From positions 1 through 64,000 of the forward strand of contig DEZI01000019.1 of the NCBI GenBank assembly GCA_002364755.1: DNA of 64,000 nt, in the 5' to 3' direction. The notes under the pieces are model-generated. The model had not been told where the DNA came from. It saw only the letters and a program-made list of their open reading frames with translations, and ran no database searches. Made by a program: the position numbers and the translations under genes. This stretch comes from Stenotrophomonas maltophilia. GTDB lineage: Bacteria > Pseudomonadota > Gammaproteobacteria > Xanthomonadales > Xanthomonadaceae. Below, piece after piece: positions 43,302-52,179 of this stretch (position 1 is its first letter; each line of letters starts with the position of its first letter).

Positions 43302-44126
43302 TCAACCGGCCTGTTCGATCAGGTTGGCCAGTTCCTCGGCATCGAACCCGGCCAGCAGTCGGGCTTCAAGGTTGAACGGGCCGTGCAGGTAGCCGCCGGC
43401 GTATTCCAGCAGCAGTTCCTTGAAGCGTGCGCGCGGTTCAACGCCGGCACGTTCGCAGTACCAGCGGTACCAGCGCGAACCGGCGGCGACGTGCGCCACT
43501 TCCTCGCGCAGGATTACTTCCAGTACGTCGGCAGTTTCAGCGTCGCCGACGTTGCGCAGCTTCTCGATCATGCCCGGCGTCACATCCAGCCCGCGGGCTT
43601 CGAGCACGCGCGGCACCAGTGCCATGCGCGCCAGGCCATCGTGGGCGGTCTTCTCGCACATTTCCCACAGGCCGTTGTGCGCGGGGAAATCGGCGTATTC
43701 GTGGCCATGCACCTGCAGCCGCTCGCGCAGCAGCAGGAAGTGCCGCGACTCGTCATCGGCGCAGCTGACCCAGTCGGCATGGAACGCCGCCGGCAGGCCA
43801 CGGAAGCGATACACCGCATCCCAGGCCAGGTCGATCGCGTTCAGTTCGATATGGGCGATGGCGTGGATGAAAGCGGCGCGGCCTTCGACCCCGCCCAACC
43901 CGCGACGCGGCACCTGCCGCGGGTGTACCAGCACCAGCTGCGCGGGACGGCCGGGCATGCGGATCGCGTCGGGCGGCGGCGCGTCGGCGGCCACCTTCAG
44001 GCGGCCAGCACGGAACGCGGCCGCATAGGCCTGGGTCAGCGCGACCTTGCGCAGCGGGTCGGCTTCGGCAAGGCACTGCTGCGCAGCGCGCAGCAGGTCG
44101 CCACCGACGTTGGGGACATCCACCAC
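43302..44126 (-). CDS. DUF455 ferritin-like protein
   Basis: Protein of 274 residues, largely helical. It carries paired E/H motifs typical of a diiron ferritin-like fold: AHIELNAIDLAWD, DDESRHFLLLRERL and REEVAHVAAGSRWYRWYC. DUF455 proteins are related to the tRNA hydroxylase MiaE and to ferritin-like enzymes, but their role is undefined. It starts 10 bases after the purF stop codon on the same strand and probably shares its transcript. The start ATG at 44126 has only a weak GAGG upstream. Confidence 0.82.
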   Translation of the reverse strand: MVDVPNVGGDLLRAAQQCLAEADPLRKVALTQAYAAAFRAGRLKVAADAPPPDAIRMPGRPAQLVLVHPRQVPRRGLGGVEGRAAFIHAIAHIELNAIDLAWDAVYRFRGLPAAFHADWVSCADDESRHFLLLRERLQVHGHEYADFPAHNGLWEMCEKTAHDGLARMALVPRVLEARGLDVTPGMIEKLRNVGDAETADVLEVILREEVAHVAAGSRWYRWYCERAGVEPRARFKELLLEYAGGYLHGPFNLEARLLAGFDAEELANLIEQAG

Positions 44127-44136
44127 GGCCTGGGCC

Positions 44137-45603
44137 TCAGGCGCGGCGCTTGTGCTTGGCGTCGTCCGAACGCAGCTGCTGGATGCGCTCGAAGTAGCCC
44201 GGTTCGATGCCCGTCGGGTAATGGCCGTTGAAGCACGACGAATCGAAGCTGCGCAGCGCCGTGTTGCCTTCGCTCACCGCCGCTTCCATGTCCTCGATGT
44301 CCTGGTAGATCAGCCAGTCGCATCCCAGGTGGGCTTCGATCTCTTCCACCGTGCGGTTGTGCGCGACCAGTTCCTCGGCCGCCGGCATGTCGATGCCGTA
44401 GATGTTCGGGAACCGCACCGGCGGTGCAGCGCTGGCCAGGTAGACCTTGCGCGCGCCCGCGTCACGGGCCATCTGCACGATCTGCTGGCTGGTGGTGCCG
44501 CGCACGATCGAGTCGTCCACCAGCAGCACCACGCGGTTGCGGAACTCAAGGTGGATCGGGTTGAGCTTGCGGCGCACCGACTTCACCCGCTCACCCTGCC
44601 CCGGCATGATGAAGGTGCGGCCGATGTAGCGGTTCTTGATGAAGCCTTCGCGGTACTTCACGCCGAGCACGTTGGAGATTTCCAGCGCGGCATCGCGGGA
44701 GGTGTCCGGGATCGGGATGATCGTGTCGATGTCGTGGTCCGGGCGCAGGCGCAGGATCTTCTCGCCCAGCTTGATGCCCATGCGCATGCGCGCCTTGTGC
44801 ACCGACACGTTGTCGATCATCGAATCGGGGCGCGCGAAGTACACGTACTCGAAGATGCACGGGGTGTGCTCGGCCGGCTCGGCGCAGATCTCCGAGAACA
44901 GTTCGCCACGCGCGGTGATCACCAGCGCCTCGCCCGGCTGCACGTCGCGCACGCGCTGGAAGCCCAGCACGTCCAGCGCCGCCGATTCGGAGGCCACGAT
45001 GTACTCGTCACCTTCGGCGTGGCTGCGCTTGCCCAGCACCAGCGGACGGATGCCATGCGGATCGCGGAAGGCGACCAGGCCCAGGCCCAGCACCACGCTG
45101 ACCACCGCATAGCCGCCCTTGCAGCGGCGGTGCACGCCGGCCACGGCGCGGATGGCCGCTTCCGGGCTGAGCTGGCGCTGCTGCTCCAGTTCGTAGGCGA
45201 ACACGTTCAGCAGCACTTCGCTGTCCGAATCGGTGTTGACGTTGCGGCGGTCCTGCTCGAACACCTGGCGACGCAGGTCCTCGGTGTTGATCAGGTTGCC
45301 GTTGTGGGCCAGCGCGATGCCGTACGGCGAATTGACGTAAAACGGCTGGGCCTCGTCCATGCCTTCCGAACCGGCAGTCGGGTAACGCACGTGGGCGATG
45401 CCGATGTTGCCTTCCAGGGTGGACATGGTGCGGGCGTCGAACACGTCGCGGACCAGGCCGGTGGCCTTCTGTACCCGCAGGCGGCTGCCGCTGGCGGTGG
45501 CGATGCCTGCCGCGTCCTGGCCGCGATGCTGGAGGACGGTCAAGCCGTCATACAACTGCCCGGCGACGTTCTGGTTGCCGACGATTCCGACGATGCCACA
45601 CAT
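44137..45603 (-). CDS. purF: Amidophosphoribosyltransferase
   Basis: First committed enzyme of purine synthesis, 488 residues, using glutamine to turn PRPP into phosphoribosylamine. The N-terminal nucleophile Cys2 is intact (MCGIVGIVGNQNVAG, no propeptide), and the glutaminase motifs IAHVRYPTAG and ALAHNGNL are present. The C-terminal PRPP-binding site VVLLVDDSIVRGTTSQ is at about residue 360. It lies between cvpA (59 bases upstream) and the DUF455 gene, as in the conserved folC-dedD-cvpA-purF order. Confidence 0.96.
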   Translation of the reverse strand: MCGIVGIVGNQNVAGQLYDGLTVLQHRGQDAAGIATASGSRLRVQKATGLVRDVFDARTMSTLEGNIGIAHVRYPTAGSEGMDEAQPFYVNSPYGIALAHNGNLINTEDLRRQVFEQDRRNVNTDSDSEVLLNVFAYELEQQRQLSPEAAIRAVAGVHRRCKGGYAVVSVVLGLGLVAFRDPHGIRPLVLGKRSHAEGDEYIVASESAALDVLGFQRVRDVQPGEALVITARGELFSEICAEPAEHTPCIFEYVYFARPDSMIDNVSVHKARMRMGIKLGEKILRLRPDHDIDTIIPIPDTSRDAALEISNVLGVKYREGFIKNRYIGRTFIMPGQGERVKSVRRKLNPIHLEFRNRVVLLVDDSIVRGTTSQQIVQMARDAGARKVYLASAAPPVRFPNIYGIDMPAAEELVAHNRTVEEIEAHLGCDWLIYQDIEDMEAAVSEGNTALRSFDSSCFNGHYPTGIEPGYFERIQQLRSDDAKHKRRA

Positions 45604-45662
45604 GGTGCGAGGTCTCCGCTGGGCATGCGCCCAGTTACAGGGAAGGTGGCCATGCCTGGCCT

Positions 45663-46415
45663 TCAGTGATCGCCGCGCCTGCGGTCGACGTTGGCCGGAT
45701 CGTCCGGCTCGATGTTGCCTGGCAGTGCTGGGGCATCCGGGCGCACTTCGGCCGGATCATGTTCGCTGCCCTGTTCCGCTTTCGCAGGCCGCAGCCATCC
45801 GCTGCCCGCCACTACCTGGTTGAGGATGCCATTATCGCCTGTCGCGCCCGGCTTGCCCAACCCGGCGCCCGCGTTCTTGCCCATTTCCATCAACGCAGAT
45901 GGGGACAAAGTATCCACTGGCAAGGCCTTGGGCAGCAGATCGGCGCCCGGTACCTCCCACTGCGGCAGCTTGCTGTTCATCCAGGCTACGGCCGGGTTCA
46001 GCACCGCGCGCAGGCTGGAGTTGCGCCAGGACGGCTCGGCGGTCAACGGGGTGAAGCTGCCCAGCAGCAACAGGATGGCCGCGATCAGCCCGCCGCGCAC
46101 GGTGCCCAGCACCCCGCCCAGCAGGCGGTCCAGGCTGCCCAGCATGTTGCGGTGGACGATGTGCTTGATGACCATGCCGATGACCGCGACCACCAGCATC
46201 ACGCCGATGCCGACGCCCAGGTAGCCACCGATGAAGTGCTCGCCGCCCGGTGCGGCCGGGGCCGACCACCAGCGCGCAGCATCACTGCCGAAGGCAAAGG
46301 CCGCCCAGGCGGCGACCAGCCACGAGACGGTGCCGATGACGATGCTCACGAAGCCGCGCAGCAAGCCGAGCAGGGCCGAGGCGGCAATCACGAACAGCAG
46401 CACCACGTCGATCAT
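45663..46415 (-). CDS. cvpA: CvpA family membrane protein
   Basis: Protein of 250 residues with four membrane segments in the first 130 residues (MIDVVLLFVIAASALLGLLRG and following) and a hydrophilic C-terminal extension of about 100 residues rich in Pro, Ala and Asp, longer than in E. coli CvpA. The family is needed for colicin V production and envelope stress tolerance. The ATG at 46415 has AAGGAG upstream. It lies directly upstream of purF. Confidence 0.9.
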   Translation of the reverse strand: MIDVVLLFVIAASALLGLLRGFVSIVIGTVSWLVAAWAAFAFGSDAARWWSAPAAPGGEHFIGGYLGVGIGVMLVVAVIGMVIKHIVHRNMLGSLDRLLGGVLGTVRGGLIAAILLLLGSFTPLTAEPSWRNSSLRAVLNPAVAWMNSKLPQWEVPGADLLPKALPVDTLSPSALMEMGKNAGAGLGKPGATGDNGILNQVVAGSGWLRPAKAEQGSEHDPAEVRPDAPALPGNIEPDDPANVDRRRGDH

Positions 46416-46461
46416 GGCGCCCCGCTCCTTCGGCGGCGCTGGCAACGGGGCTGCGGGCAGG

Positions 46462-47496
46462 TCATGGGTGCGGGCGCACCATGCCGGCCACGCCGACCTT
46501 GGCGGCGACCTGCGCCTTCAGCTGTTCGGCATCGGCGCGGTTGGCCACCGGCCCGACCCGCACCCGGTGCAGGGTGCCCTTGTCGGTGCGGACCTGCTCG
46601 ACGAAGGCGCTGAAACCAGCGGCGCGGACCTTGTCGCGCAACGCGTTGGCATCGTTGGCCTGGCCGAACGCGCCCAGCTGCACGGCGAAGCCGACACCGC
46701 TGGCAGCCGGGGCGGCCGGCGTGGCCGGGGCCTCGGGCTTGCTGGCCGTGGCTTCCGGCTTGGGCTGCGGCTTGGCCGGTTCCGGCTTGGGCTGCTGCTT
46801 GGGTGCTTCCGGCTTGGCGACCGGCGGCGCTGCGGCGGTCGGGGTGCTGGCCGGCAGGCTCTCGCTACGCACCGGGTTGCCGGCAGCCGTCGGCGACGGC
46901 GCAGCGACCGGGGTGCTGGCGCTGGGTGCGGCCGGGGTGGCGGCCACGGCCGAAGACGGCGCGGCGCTGGCGTCCAGGGTGATCACTTCGGCCTTCACGT
47001 CACCACGGACCTTGACGGCCTGCAGGCGTGCGGCTTCGGCCTGCGCGCGGTCGGCATACGGCCCCACGCGCACGCGCCAGGCCGGGCGGCCATTGATCGA
47101 TGCGGTTTCGGTGAAGCCCGGCAGCTGCGAACGCTTCAGGTAGGCGATGACGGCATCGGCATCGGCCTGGCTGCCGTAAGCACCGAAGGTGACTGCGTAA
47201 TTGCCGGCAGCGACAGCCGGCGAGGTATCGACGGTGGGCGGGGTGGCCGGCGCGGCAGCCTCCTCGACCGGCTTGGCCTGGCCACTCTGCAGGCCGGTGG
47301 CGCCACCGGCAGGGGCGACCAGCGGCAGCTCACGGGTTTCGAACTGGCCATCGCCCGGCGCGTCGGGCGCGGCGATCGGCACATTGGCCACGCCACTGTC
47401 CGGGGCAGGCCCCTTGACCAGCATCGGCAGGAAAATCACGGCCAAGGCCACCAGGACGATGGCACCAATCAGACGCTGTTTCAGAGGCGTATCCAC
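46462..47496 (-). CDS. dedD: DedD-like septal protein with two SPOR domains
   Basis: Protein of 344 residues starting at GTG 47496 with VDTPLKQRLIGAIVLVALAV, the usual DedD cytoplasmic start and single membrane anchor (about residues 8-28). A Pro/Ala-rich linker follows. Two peptidoglycan-binding SPOR domains can be read, one at about 98-165 (YAVTFGAYGSQADADAVIAY) and one at the C-terminus (FAVQLGAFGQANDANALRDK). SPOR domains bind denuded glycan at the division septum. No clear ribosome-binding site is seen at the GTG. Confidence 0.88.
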   Translation of the reverse strand: MDTPLKQRLIGAIVLVALAVIFLPMLVKGPAPDSGVANVPIAAPDAPGDGQFETRELPLVAPAGGATGLQSGQAKPVEEAAAPATPPTVDTSPAVAAGNYAVTFGAYGSQADADAVIAYLKRSQLPGFTETASINGRPAWRVRVGPYADRAQAEAARLQAVKVRGDVKAEVITLDASAAPSSAVAATPAAPSASTPVAAPSPTAAGNPVRSESLPASTPTAAAPPVAKPEAPKQQPKPEPAKPQPKPEATASKPEAPATPAAPAASGVGFAVQLGAFGQANDANALRDKVRAAGFSAFVEQVRTDKGTLHRVRVGPVANRADAEQLKAQVAAKVGVAGMVRPHP

Positions 47497-47575
47497 GTGA
47501 GGCAGGCGACAGGGCGGAGAAGGGTCGATTATACGGGTGCCGGAGCAGACGGCGTCGGCGCTGGCTGAACGCGGA

Positions 47576-48847
47576 TCAGGAACGGTCCTGCAGCCACTGC
47601 AGCGCGGCGGCAGCGGTGTGGAACGAGCCGAACACCAGCACCCGGTCACCGCGCCCGGCCTGGGCCAGCACCTGCTGCAGCGCCTGTTCGACGCTTTCGG
47701 CCAGTGTGGCGGTGGCGGCCGGCGTATCGGCCAGGCGCGCCTGCAGCTGCTGCGCGGTCTGCCCACGCGGCCCTTCAAGGCCGGCCAGGGTCCACTGCGC
47801 GACGCTGTCCTGCAGCGCCTGCACCACGCCAACGGCGTCCTTGTCCTGCAGCGCCGCGTACACCGCCAGGGTGCGGCCGGGCGCCACTGCGGCGTTCAGC
47901 GCGCGCGCCAGCTGGCCGGCGGCCTGCGGGTTGTGGCCGACGTCCACGCGGATCTGCACGCCGTCGCGCTCGAAGGCCTGCATGCGGCCTGCAATGCGCG
48001 CGGCAGCGATGCCCGCGGCCCAGGCGGCACGCGGCACCGGCTTGTCCAGCGCGCGCAGCGCCGCAATGGCAGCACCGGCATTGGCCAGCTGGATCGGGCC
48101 GGCCAGGGCCGGGGTCGGCAGTTCCATGCGCAGGCCGACATCGCGCCAGCGCCAGCGCTGGGCGTCGATCGGCTCGTAGAAATAGTCACTGCCGCCGCGG
48201 ATGGCATTGGCGCCCACCAGGTAGGCGCGTGCCAGCACGCTGGACGGCGGATCGGTCTCGCCCAGGATCACCGGCTTCCAGCCGCGGATGATGCCGGCCT
48301 TCTCGGTGCCGATCGCCTCGCGGTCCTGGCCCAGCCACTCGGCATGGTCGATGTCCACGGTGGTGATGACCGAGACGTCGGCATCGATGATGTTGACCGC
48401 ATCCAAGCGGCCGCCCAGGCCCACTTCGAGCACGGCCAGGTCCAGCCCGGCATCGGCGAACAGCTGCAGCGCGGCCAGCGTGCCGTACTCGAAATAGGTC
48501 AGGGTGATGTCACCGCGCGCCGCTTCCACCGTGTTGAACGCCGCGACCAGCGCGGCGTCGTCCACGTCCTGGCCATCGATGCGCACCCGCTCGTTGTAGC
48601 GCAGCAGGTGCGGCGAGGTGTACGCGCCGACCTTCCAGCCGGCGGCACGGCCGATGGCCTCGATGAAAGCAACCGTGGAGCCCTTGCCGTTGGTGCCACC
48701 GACCACGATGGTGTGCCCGGCCGGTGCGCCCAGGCCCATTGCCGTGGCCACTGCGCGCACGCGCTCCAGGCCCATGTCGATGGTCGCCGGGTGCTGGCGT
48801 TCAATGTAGTCCAGCCAGTCGGCCAGGGTGGTCGGGGTGTTCGTCAC
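47576..48847 (-). CDS. folC: Bifunctional dihydrofolate/folylpolyglutamate synthase
   Basis: Mur-ligase-like protein of 423 residues that makes dihydrofolate from dihydropteroate and adds glutamates to folates. The P-loop VVGGTNGKGSTVAFIE is at about residue 47. The folate-site and ligase motifs YTSPHLLRYNERVRIDG, TTVDIDHAEWLG and VDVGHNPQA follow. A GTG start at 48847 gives the normal length; the frame stays open upstream but without family similarity. It leads into dedD after 79 bases. Confidence 0.94.
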   Translation of the reverse strand: MTNTPTTLADWLDYIERQHPATIDMGLERVRAVATAMGLGAPAGHTIVVGGTNGKGSTVAFIEAIGRAAGWKVGAYTSPHLLRYNERVRIDGQDVDDAALVAAFNTVEAARGDITLTYFEYGTLAALQLFADAGLDLAVLEVGLGGRLDAVNIIDADVSVITTVDIDHAEWLGQDREAIGTEKAGIIRGWKPVILGETDPPSSVLARAYLVGANAIRGGSDYFYEPIDAQRWRWRDVGLRMELPTPALAGPIQLANAGAAIAALRALDKPVPRAAWAAGIAAARIAGRMQAFERDGVQIRVDVGHNPQAAGQLARALNAAVAPGRTLAVYAALQDKDAVGVVQALQDSVAQWTLAGLEGPRGQTAQQLQARLADTPAATATLAESVEQALQQVLAQAGRGDRVLVFGSFHTAAAALQWLQDRS

Positions 48848-48882
48848 GGCAGCGGTTCCAGCAGAAGCAGGTGGTTCGGGAA

Positions 48883-49527
48883 TCAGAGGGCGCGGTGCTT
48901 GGCTTCGCCGAAGAACGGCGTGTGGTGGGCGCAGTCGTTCAGGCGCACCACTTCCAGGTTGTCCAGGTCGGGGCCTTCGAGCAGGTTCAGGGTGGTCGGC
49001 GCCTGGCGGAAGGTCCACAGGCGGGAAATCGGCAGGCCGAGCACCTTGCACAGGATCACCCGGTTGACCGCGTCATGGGCGACCACCAGCAGGGTGTCGT
49101 GCTCGCCGAGGCCTTCGGCGGCACGCGCCAGGCCACGCCAGCTGCGCTCGAGCACCAGGCGCAGCGATTCGCCGCCGGGCATCAGCACGGTATCGGGTTC
49201 CTCGCGCCAGGCCTTCAGGCGCGACGGGTCTTTTTCATTGATCTCGCTGGCCAGCAGGCCTTCCCACTCACCGTGGGCGATTTCCTGCAGTTCCGGTTCG
49301 GTCTGCAGCATAGCGGCGCGGTCGGCACCGAGGGCGAGCTGGGCGGTCAGCTGGGCGCGCGACAGCGGCGAGGCCACCGCACGGGTGATGTCCACCGAGG
49401 CGAGACGGGCGCCCAAAGCCTGGGCCTGGGCTTCGCCGATGGGCGAAAGCGGGATGTCGATCTGGCCCTGGTAGCGGCCTTCGGCGTTCCACGGCGTTTC
49501 GCCGTGACGGGCAAGCAGGATGCGCAT
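48883..49527 (-). CDS. Histidine phosphatase family protein
   Basis: Protein of 214 residues with the phosphohistidine RHG motif (LLARHGETPWN), the second catalytic region HGEWEGL and the second histidine in VVAHDAVNRV. It is close to cobalamin-type alpha-ribazole phosphatases and GpmB-like phosphatases. The ATG at 49527 has AGGA upstream. It heads the folC-dedD-cvpA-purF-DUF455 run, 35 bases before folC. Its substrate cannot be fixed from sequence. Confidence 0.9.
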   Translation of the reverse strand: MRILLARHGETPWNAEGRYQGQIDIPLSPIGEAQAQALGARLASVDITRAVASPLSRAQLTAQLALGADRAAMLQTEPELQEIAHGEWEGLLASEINEKDPSRLKAWREEPDTVLMPGGESLRLVLERSWRGLARAAEGLGEHDTLLVVAHDAVNRVILCKVLGLPISRLWTFRQAPTTLNLLEGPDLDNLEVVRLNDCAHHTPFFGEAKHRAL

Positions 49528-49634
49528 GCGAACAAGGGGTCCTGGGGGAGGAGGAGTCCACGCTCGTTCACATCCTGTGAAGTACGCGGAACAGGGATGA
49601 TACCTGTTCGGCGGACCGGGCCGGTCGGGGCATG

Positions 49635-49662
49635 AAAAAACCCCGCGACCAGGGTCGCGGGG
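49635..49662 (-). terminator. Terminator between S46 peptidase and the folC operon
   Basis: CCCCGCGACC (49641-49650) pairs with GGTCGCGGGG (49653-49662) and runs into six T on the minus strand. It stops transcription from the S46 peptidase gene. Confidence 0.85.
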
Positions 49663-49689
49663 CTTCAGGTTTGAACACCGATTGCGCCA

Positions 49690-49799
49690 GTAGATCCACG
49701 CCATGCGTGGATGCTCCGCCCGGTTCGGCCCGGTCAGTAGATCCACGCCATGCGTGGATGCTCCGCCCGGTGGCGTTGCCGGCCAGCGGCCGGCACTAC
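49690..49799. repeat. Three GTAG palindromes with a tandemly repeated flank
   Basis: Two direct copies (49690-49712 and 49737-49759) share the downstream flank GCTCCGCCCGGT. An inverted element of another type (49777-49799, core TGCCGGCCAGCGGCCGGCA) ends 1 base before the stop codon of the S46 peptidase. Confidence 0.85.
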
Positions 49800-49800
49800 C

Positions 49801-51963
49801 TTACTTCGCCAGGTTCAGTTCCTTCAGCAGCTGCGGCGCCGGCGCCACTTCCTGCATGATCCACTGCATGTAGCGGCTGTCCACGGCAATCATGCGGGTC
49901 ATCACCGGGTCGAACACCCAGTTGGAGCTGACCGATTCCCAGTTGCCGTCGAAGGCCAGGCCGACCAGCTTGCCGTGCGCGTCCAGCACCGGCGAACCGG
50001 AGTTGCCGCCGGTGATGTCCAGGTTGGACAGGAAGTTCACCGGCACCGAGCCAATGCGCTTGTCTTCCAGGCCGCCGTAACGCTTGGCCTTGACCGCATC
50101 GAGCAGCGCCTTCGGCGAATCGAACGGATCTTCCCCGGTTTCCTTGGCGGCGACGCCTTCCAGGGTGGTGAACGGGGTGTACTGCACGCCGTCCTTGCCA
50201 TAGCCCATGACGTTGCCGAAGGTGATGCGCAGCGACAGGTTGGCGTCCGGGTAGACGAACTCGCCCTGGCTCTTCTTGTAGTCGGCCACGGCCTGCAGGT
50301 ACAGCGGACGGGCGGTCAGCGATTCGCCTTCGCGGATCTTGCGCTGTTCTTCCTGCTTCAGCAGCGCCGGCATGACGGCCACGGCGTACTGGATGGCCGG
50401 ATCGGTGCTGGCTTCGAAGGCGGAACGGTCGGCGGTGAACCACTTCAGGCGCGTATCGAGGCTGCCCAGCTGGGTGCCCGACAGCTTGCCGACCAGCGAC
50501 TTCACGGCGGCCTCGTCGCTGCCACCCAGCCACGTGTTCAGGACTTCGTTGTCACGCTGCGCAGCCGGCAGGGTGACGTACTGGTCCAGCCAGTAGGTCT
50601 GCAGCTGCTGGTCCATCTTCGCCACGTAGCGCCGGTCCATCTGCTTCAGGCCACCTTCGATGGTGGTCAGGTCGCGCTGCTGGTAGCCGGCTTCGCGTTC
50701 GGCGTCCGGCTTGCTGCGCTCGATCGACAGGCGGTACAGGGTGATGGCGGCGCTGACGGCCGAGGTGTTGTTGAACTGCGACACGAACAGGTCGCGCTCA
50801 CGCGTGGCCTTGCTGGTGTCCAGGTGCTTGAGCAGCTGCGCGTGCGCGGCCAGGGCCGGCTTGCCGGCGGCACCCTGCTTCCTCAGCCAGGCCAGCACGG
50901 CGGCTTCTTCGGCCTGCTTCTGGCCGGCCGCGTCGATGCGCTTGAAGCCTTCCAGCTGGCCCAGGTAATTCTTGGCCACGTTGTTCATGCTGGCGGCGGT
51001 GGCGGCGTACTTCACCTTCACGTCCGGGTCGGCCTTGCCGGCCTCGTCGATCATCTTCAGCACCGCGTTGTAGTGGCGGGCGATGGTCGGGTAGGTAAAG
51101 CTGGCGGTCTCGTTGAACTCACCGGCCAGGGCGTAGCGGTTGGTGCGGCCCGGGTAGCCGGCCACCATCACGAAGTCGTCGGCACCCAGCGGCTGGTCGG
51201 CGAACTTCAGGAAGTGCTTGGGCTGGTAGGGCACGTTGTCGGCCGAGAATGCCGCCGGCTTGCCGTCCTTGCCGACATAGGCGCGATAGAACGAGAAATC
51301 GCCGGTGTGGCGCGGCCACATCCAGTTGTCGATGTCGCCACCGAACTTGCCGACGCTGCCCGGGGGCGCGTAGACCAGGCGCACGTCCTTGATTTCCATG
51401 TTGCGGAACAGGCGGTAGGTGTTGCCGCCGCTGAACGAGTACAGGCGGCAGCGGAAGCCGGCATCGGCTTCACAGGCGGCGACCTGTGCCTTGTCGAAGG
51501 CATCCAGGGCGCGGCTGCGGGCCAGCGGATCCTTGCCGGCGGCAGCGATGGCAGCCTTGGCCTGGGCGGTGACGTCGGTGATCTGGTCGAGCACGAACAC
51601 GCGGGCGTTCGGGCCGGCGCTCAGTTCGTCGCTGAGCGTGGGCGCGTTGAAGCCGTCCTTGATCAGGTTCTTCTGCGCGGTCGAGTTCAGCTGGATGGCG
51701 CCGTAGGCACAGTGGTGGTTGGTGACCACCAGGCCCTGCGGGGACACGAAGCTGGCGGTGCAGCCGCCGAGCGCGACCACCGCGCCCATCGGGTCGCCGG
51801 TCAGGTCGGCCAGCTGTTCAGGGGACAGCTTGAGGCCGGCCTTCTGCAGCGGGCCGGCGATTTCCGGCAGCTGCTGCGGCACCCACATGCCTTCGGCGGC
51901 ATGGGCGACCTGGACCAGCCCGAGGCTGGCGACGACGGAGAATGCAAGCAGGTTCGAGCGCAT
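49801..51963 (-). CDS. S46 family dipeptidyl peptidase (DPP7/DAP BII type)
   Basis: Exported serine peptidase of 720 residues that removes dipeptides from peptide N-termini in the periplasm. A signal peptide (SVVASLGLVQVAHAAEG) precedes the catalytic histidine in VVTNHHCAYGA (about residue 87), and the catalytic serine lies in TGGNSGSPVLD (about residue 655), matching the chymotrypsin-like halves of S46 enzymes. The motif GDIDNWMWPRHTGDFSFYRAY, given here as GDIDNWMWPRH and GDFSFYRAY, is typical. The ATG at 51963 starts just before the signal peptide. Confidence 0.93.
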   Translation of the reverse strand: MRSNLLAFSVVASLGLVQVAHAAEGMWVPQQLPEIAGPLQKAGLKLSPEQLADLTGDPMGAVVALGGCTASFVSPQGLVVTNHHCAYGAIQLNSTAQKNLIKDGFNAPTLSDELSAGPNARVFVLDQITDVTAQAKAAIAAAGKDPLARSRALDAFDKAQVAACEADAGFRCRLYSFSGGNTYRLFRNMEIKDVRLVYAPPGSVGKFGGDIDNWMWPRHTGDFSFYRAYVGKDGKPAAFSADNVPYQPKHFLKFADQPLGADDFVMVAGYPGRTNRYALAGEFNETASFTYPTIARHYNAVLKMIDEAGKADPDVKVKYAATAASMNNVAKNYLGQLEGFKRIDAAGQKQAEEAAVLAWLRKQGAAGKPALAAHAQLLKHLDTSKATRERDLFVSQFNNTSAVSAAITLYRLSIERSKPDAEREAGYQQRDLTTIEGGLKQMDRRYVAKMDQQLQTYWLDQYVTLPAAQRDNEVLNTWLGGSDEAAVKSLVGKLSGTQLGSLDTRLKWFTADRSAFEASTDPAIQYAVAVMPALLKQEEQRKIREGESLTARPLYLQAVADYKKSQGEFVYPDANLSLRITFGNVMGYGKDGVQYTPFTTLEGVAAKETGEDPFDSPKALLDAVKAKRYGGLEDKRIGSVPVNFLSNLDITGGNSGSPVLDAHGKLVGLAFDGNWESVSSNWVFDPVMTRMIAVDSRYMQWIMQEVAPAPQLLKELNLAK

Positions 51964-52054
51964 GGAGCGGCCCCTGGTGAAAGAACCGCCGAGTGTAGCC
52001 CAGCCCCCTGTCCCGCCCCGATCCCCGGAAGTCATGGGCCGCCCCACTGGCCTC

Positions 52055-52077
52055 CGCCGGGCACGGCCCGGCGCTAC
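52055..52077 (-). repeat. GTAG palindrome between S46 peptidase and tdh
   Basis: An inverted GTAG element (ending CTAC at 52077) with a GCCGGGCACGGCCCGGC core, in the shared upstream region of the divergent S46 peptidase and tdh genes. Confidence 0.75.
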
Positions 52078-52179
52078 CGGGAGCCCCAAAGCACCCGCAG
52101 CGCAACATGGGAATTCCGCGCAGCCCTCTATAATCCGCGTTTTCCCCCTGATGAGTTCCACCCGATGGCGCAGCAAACG

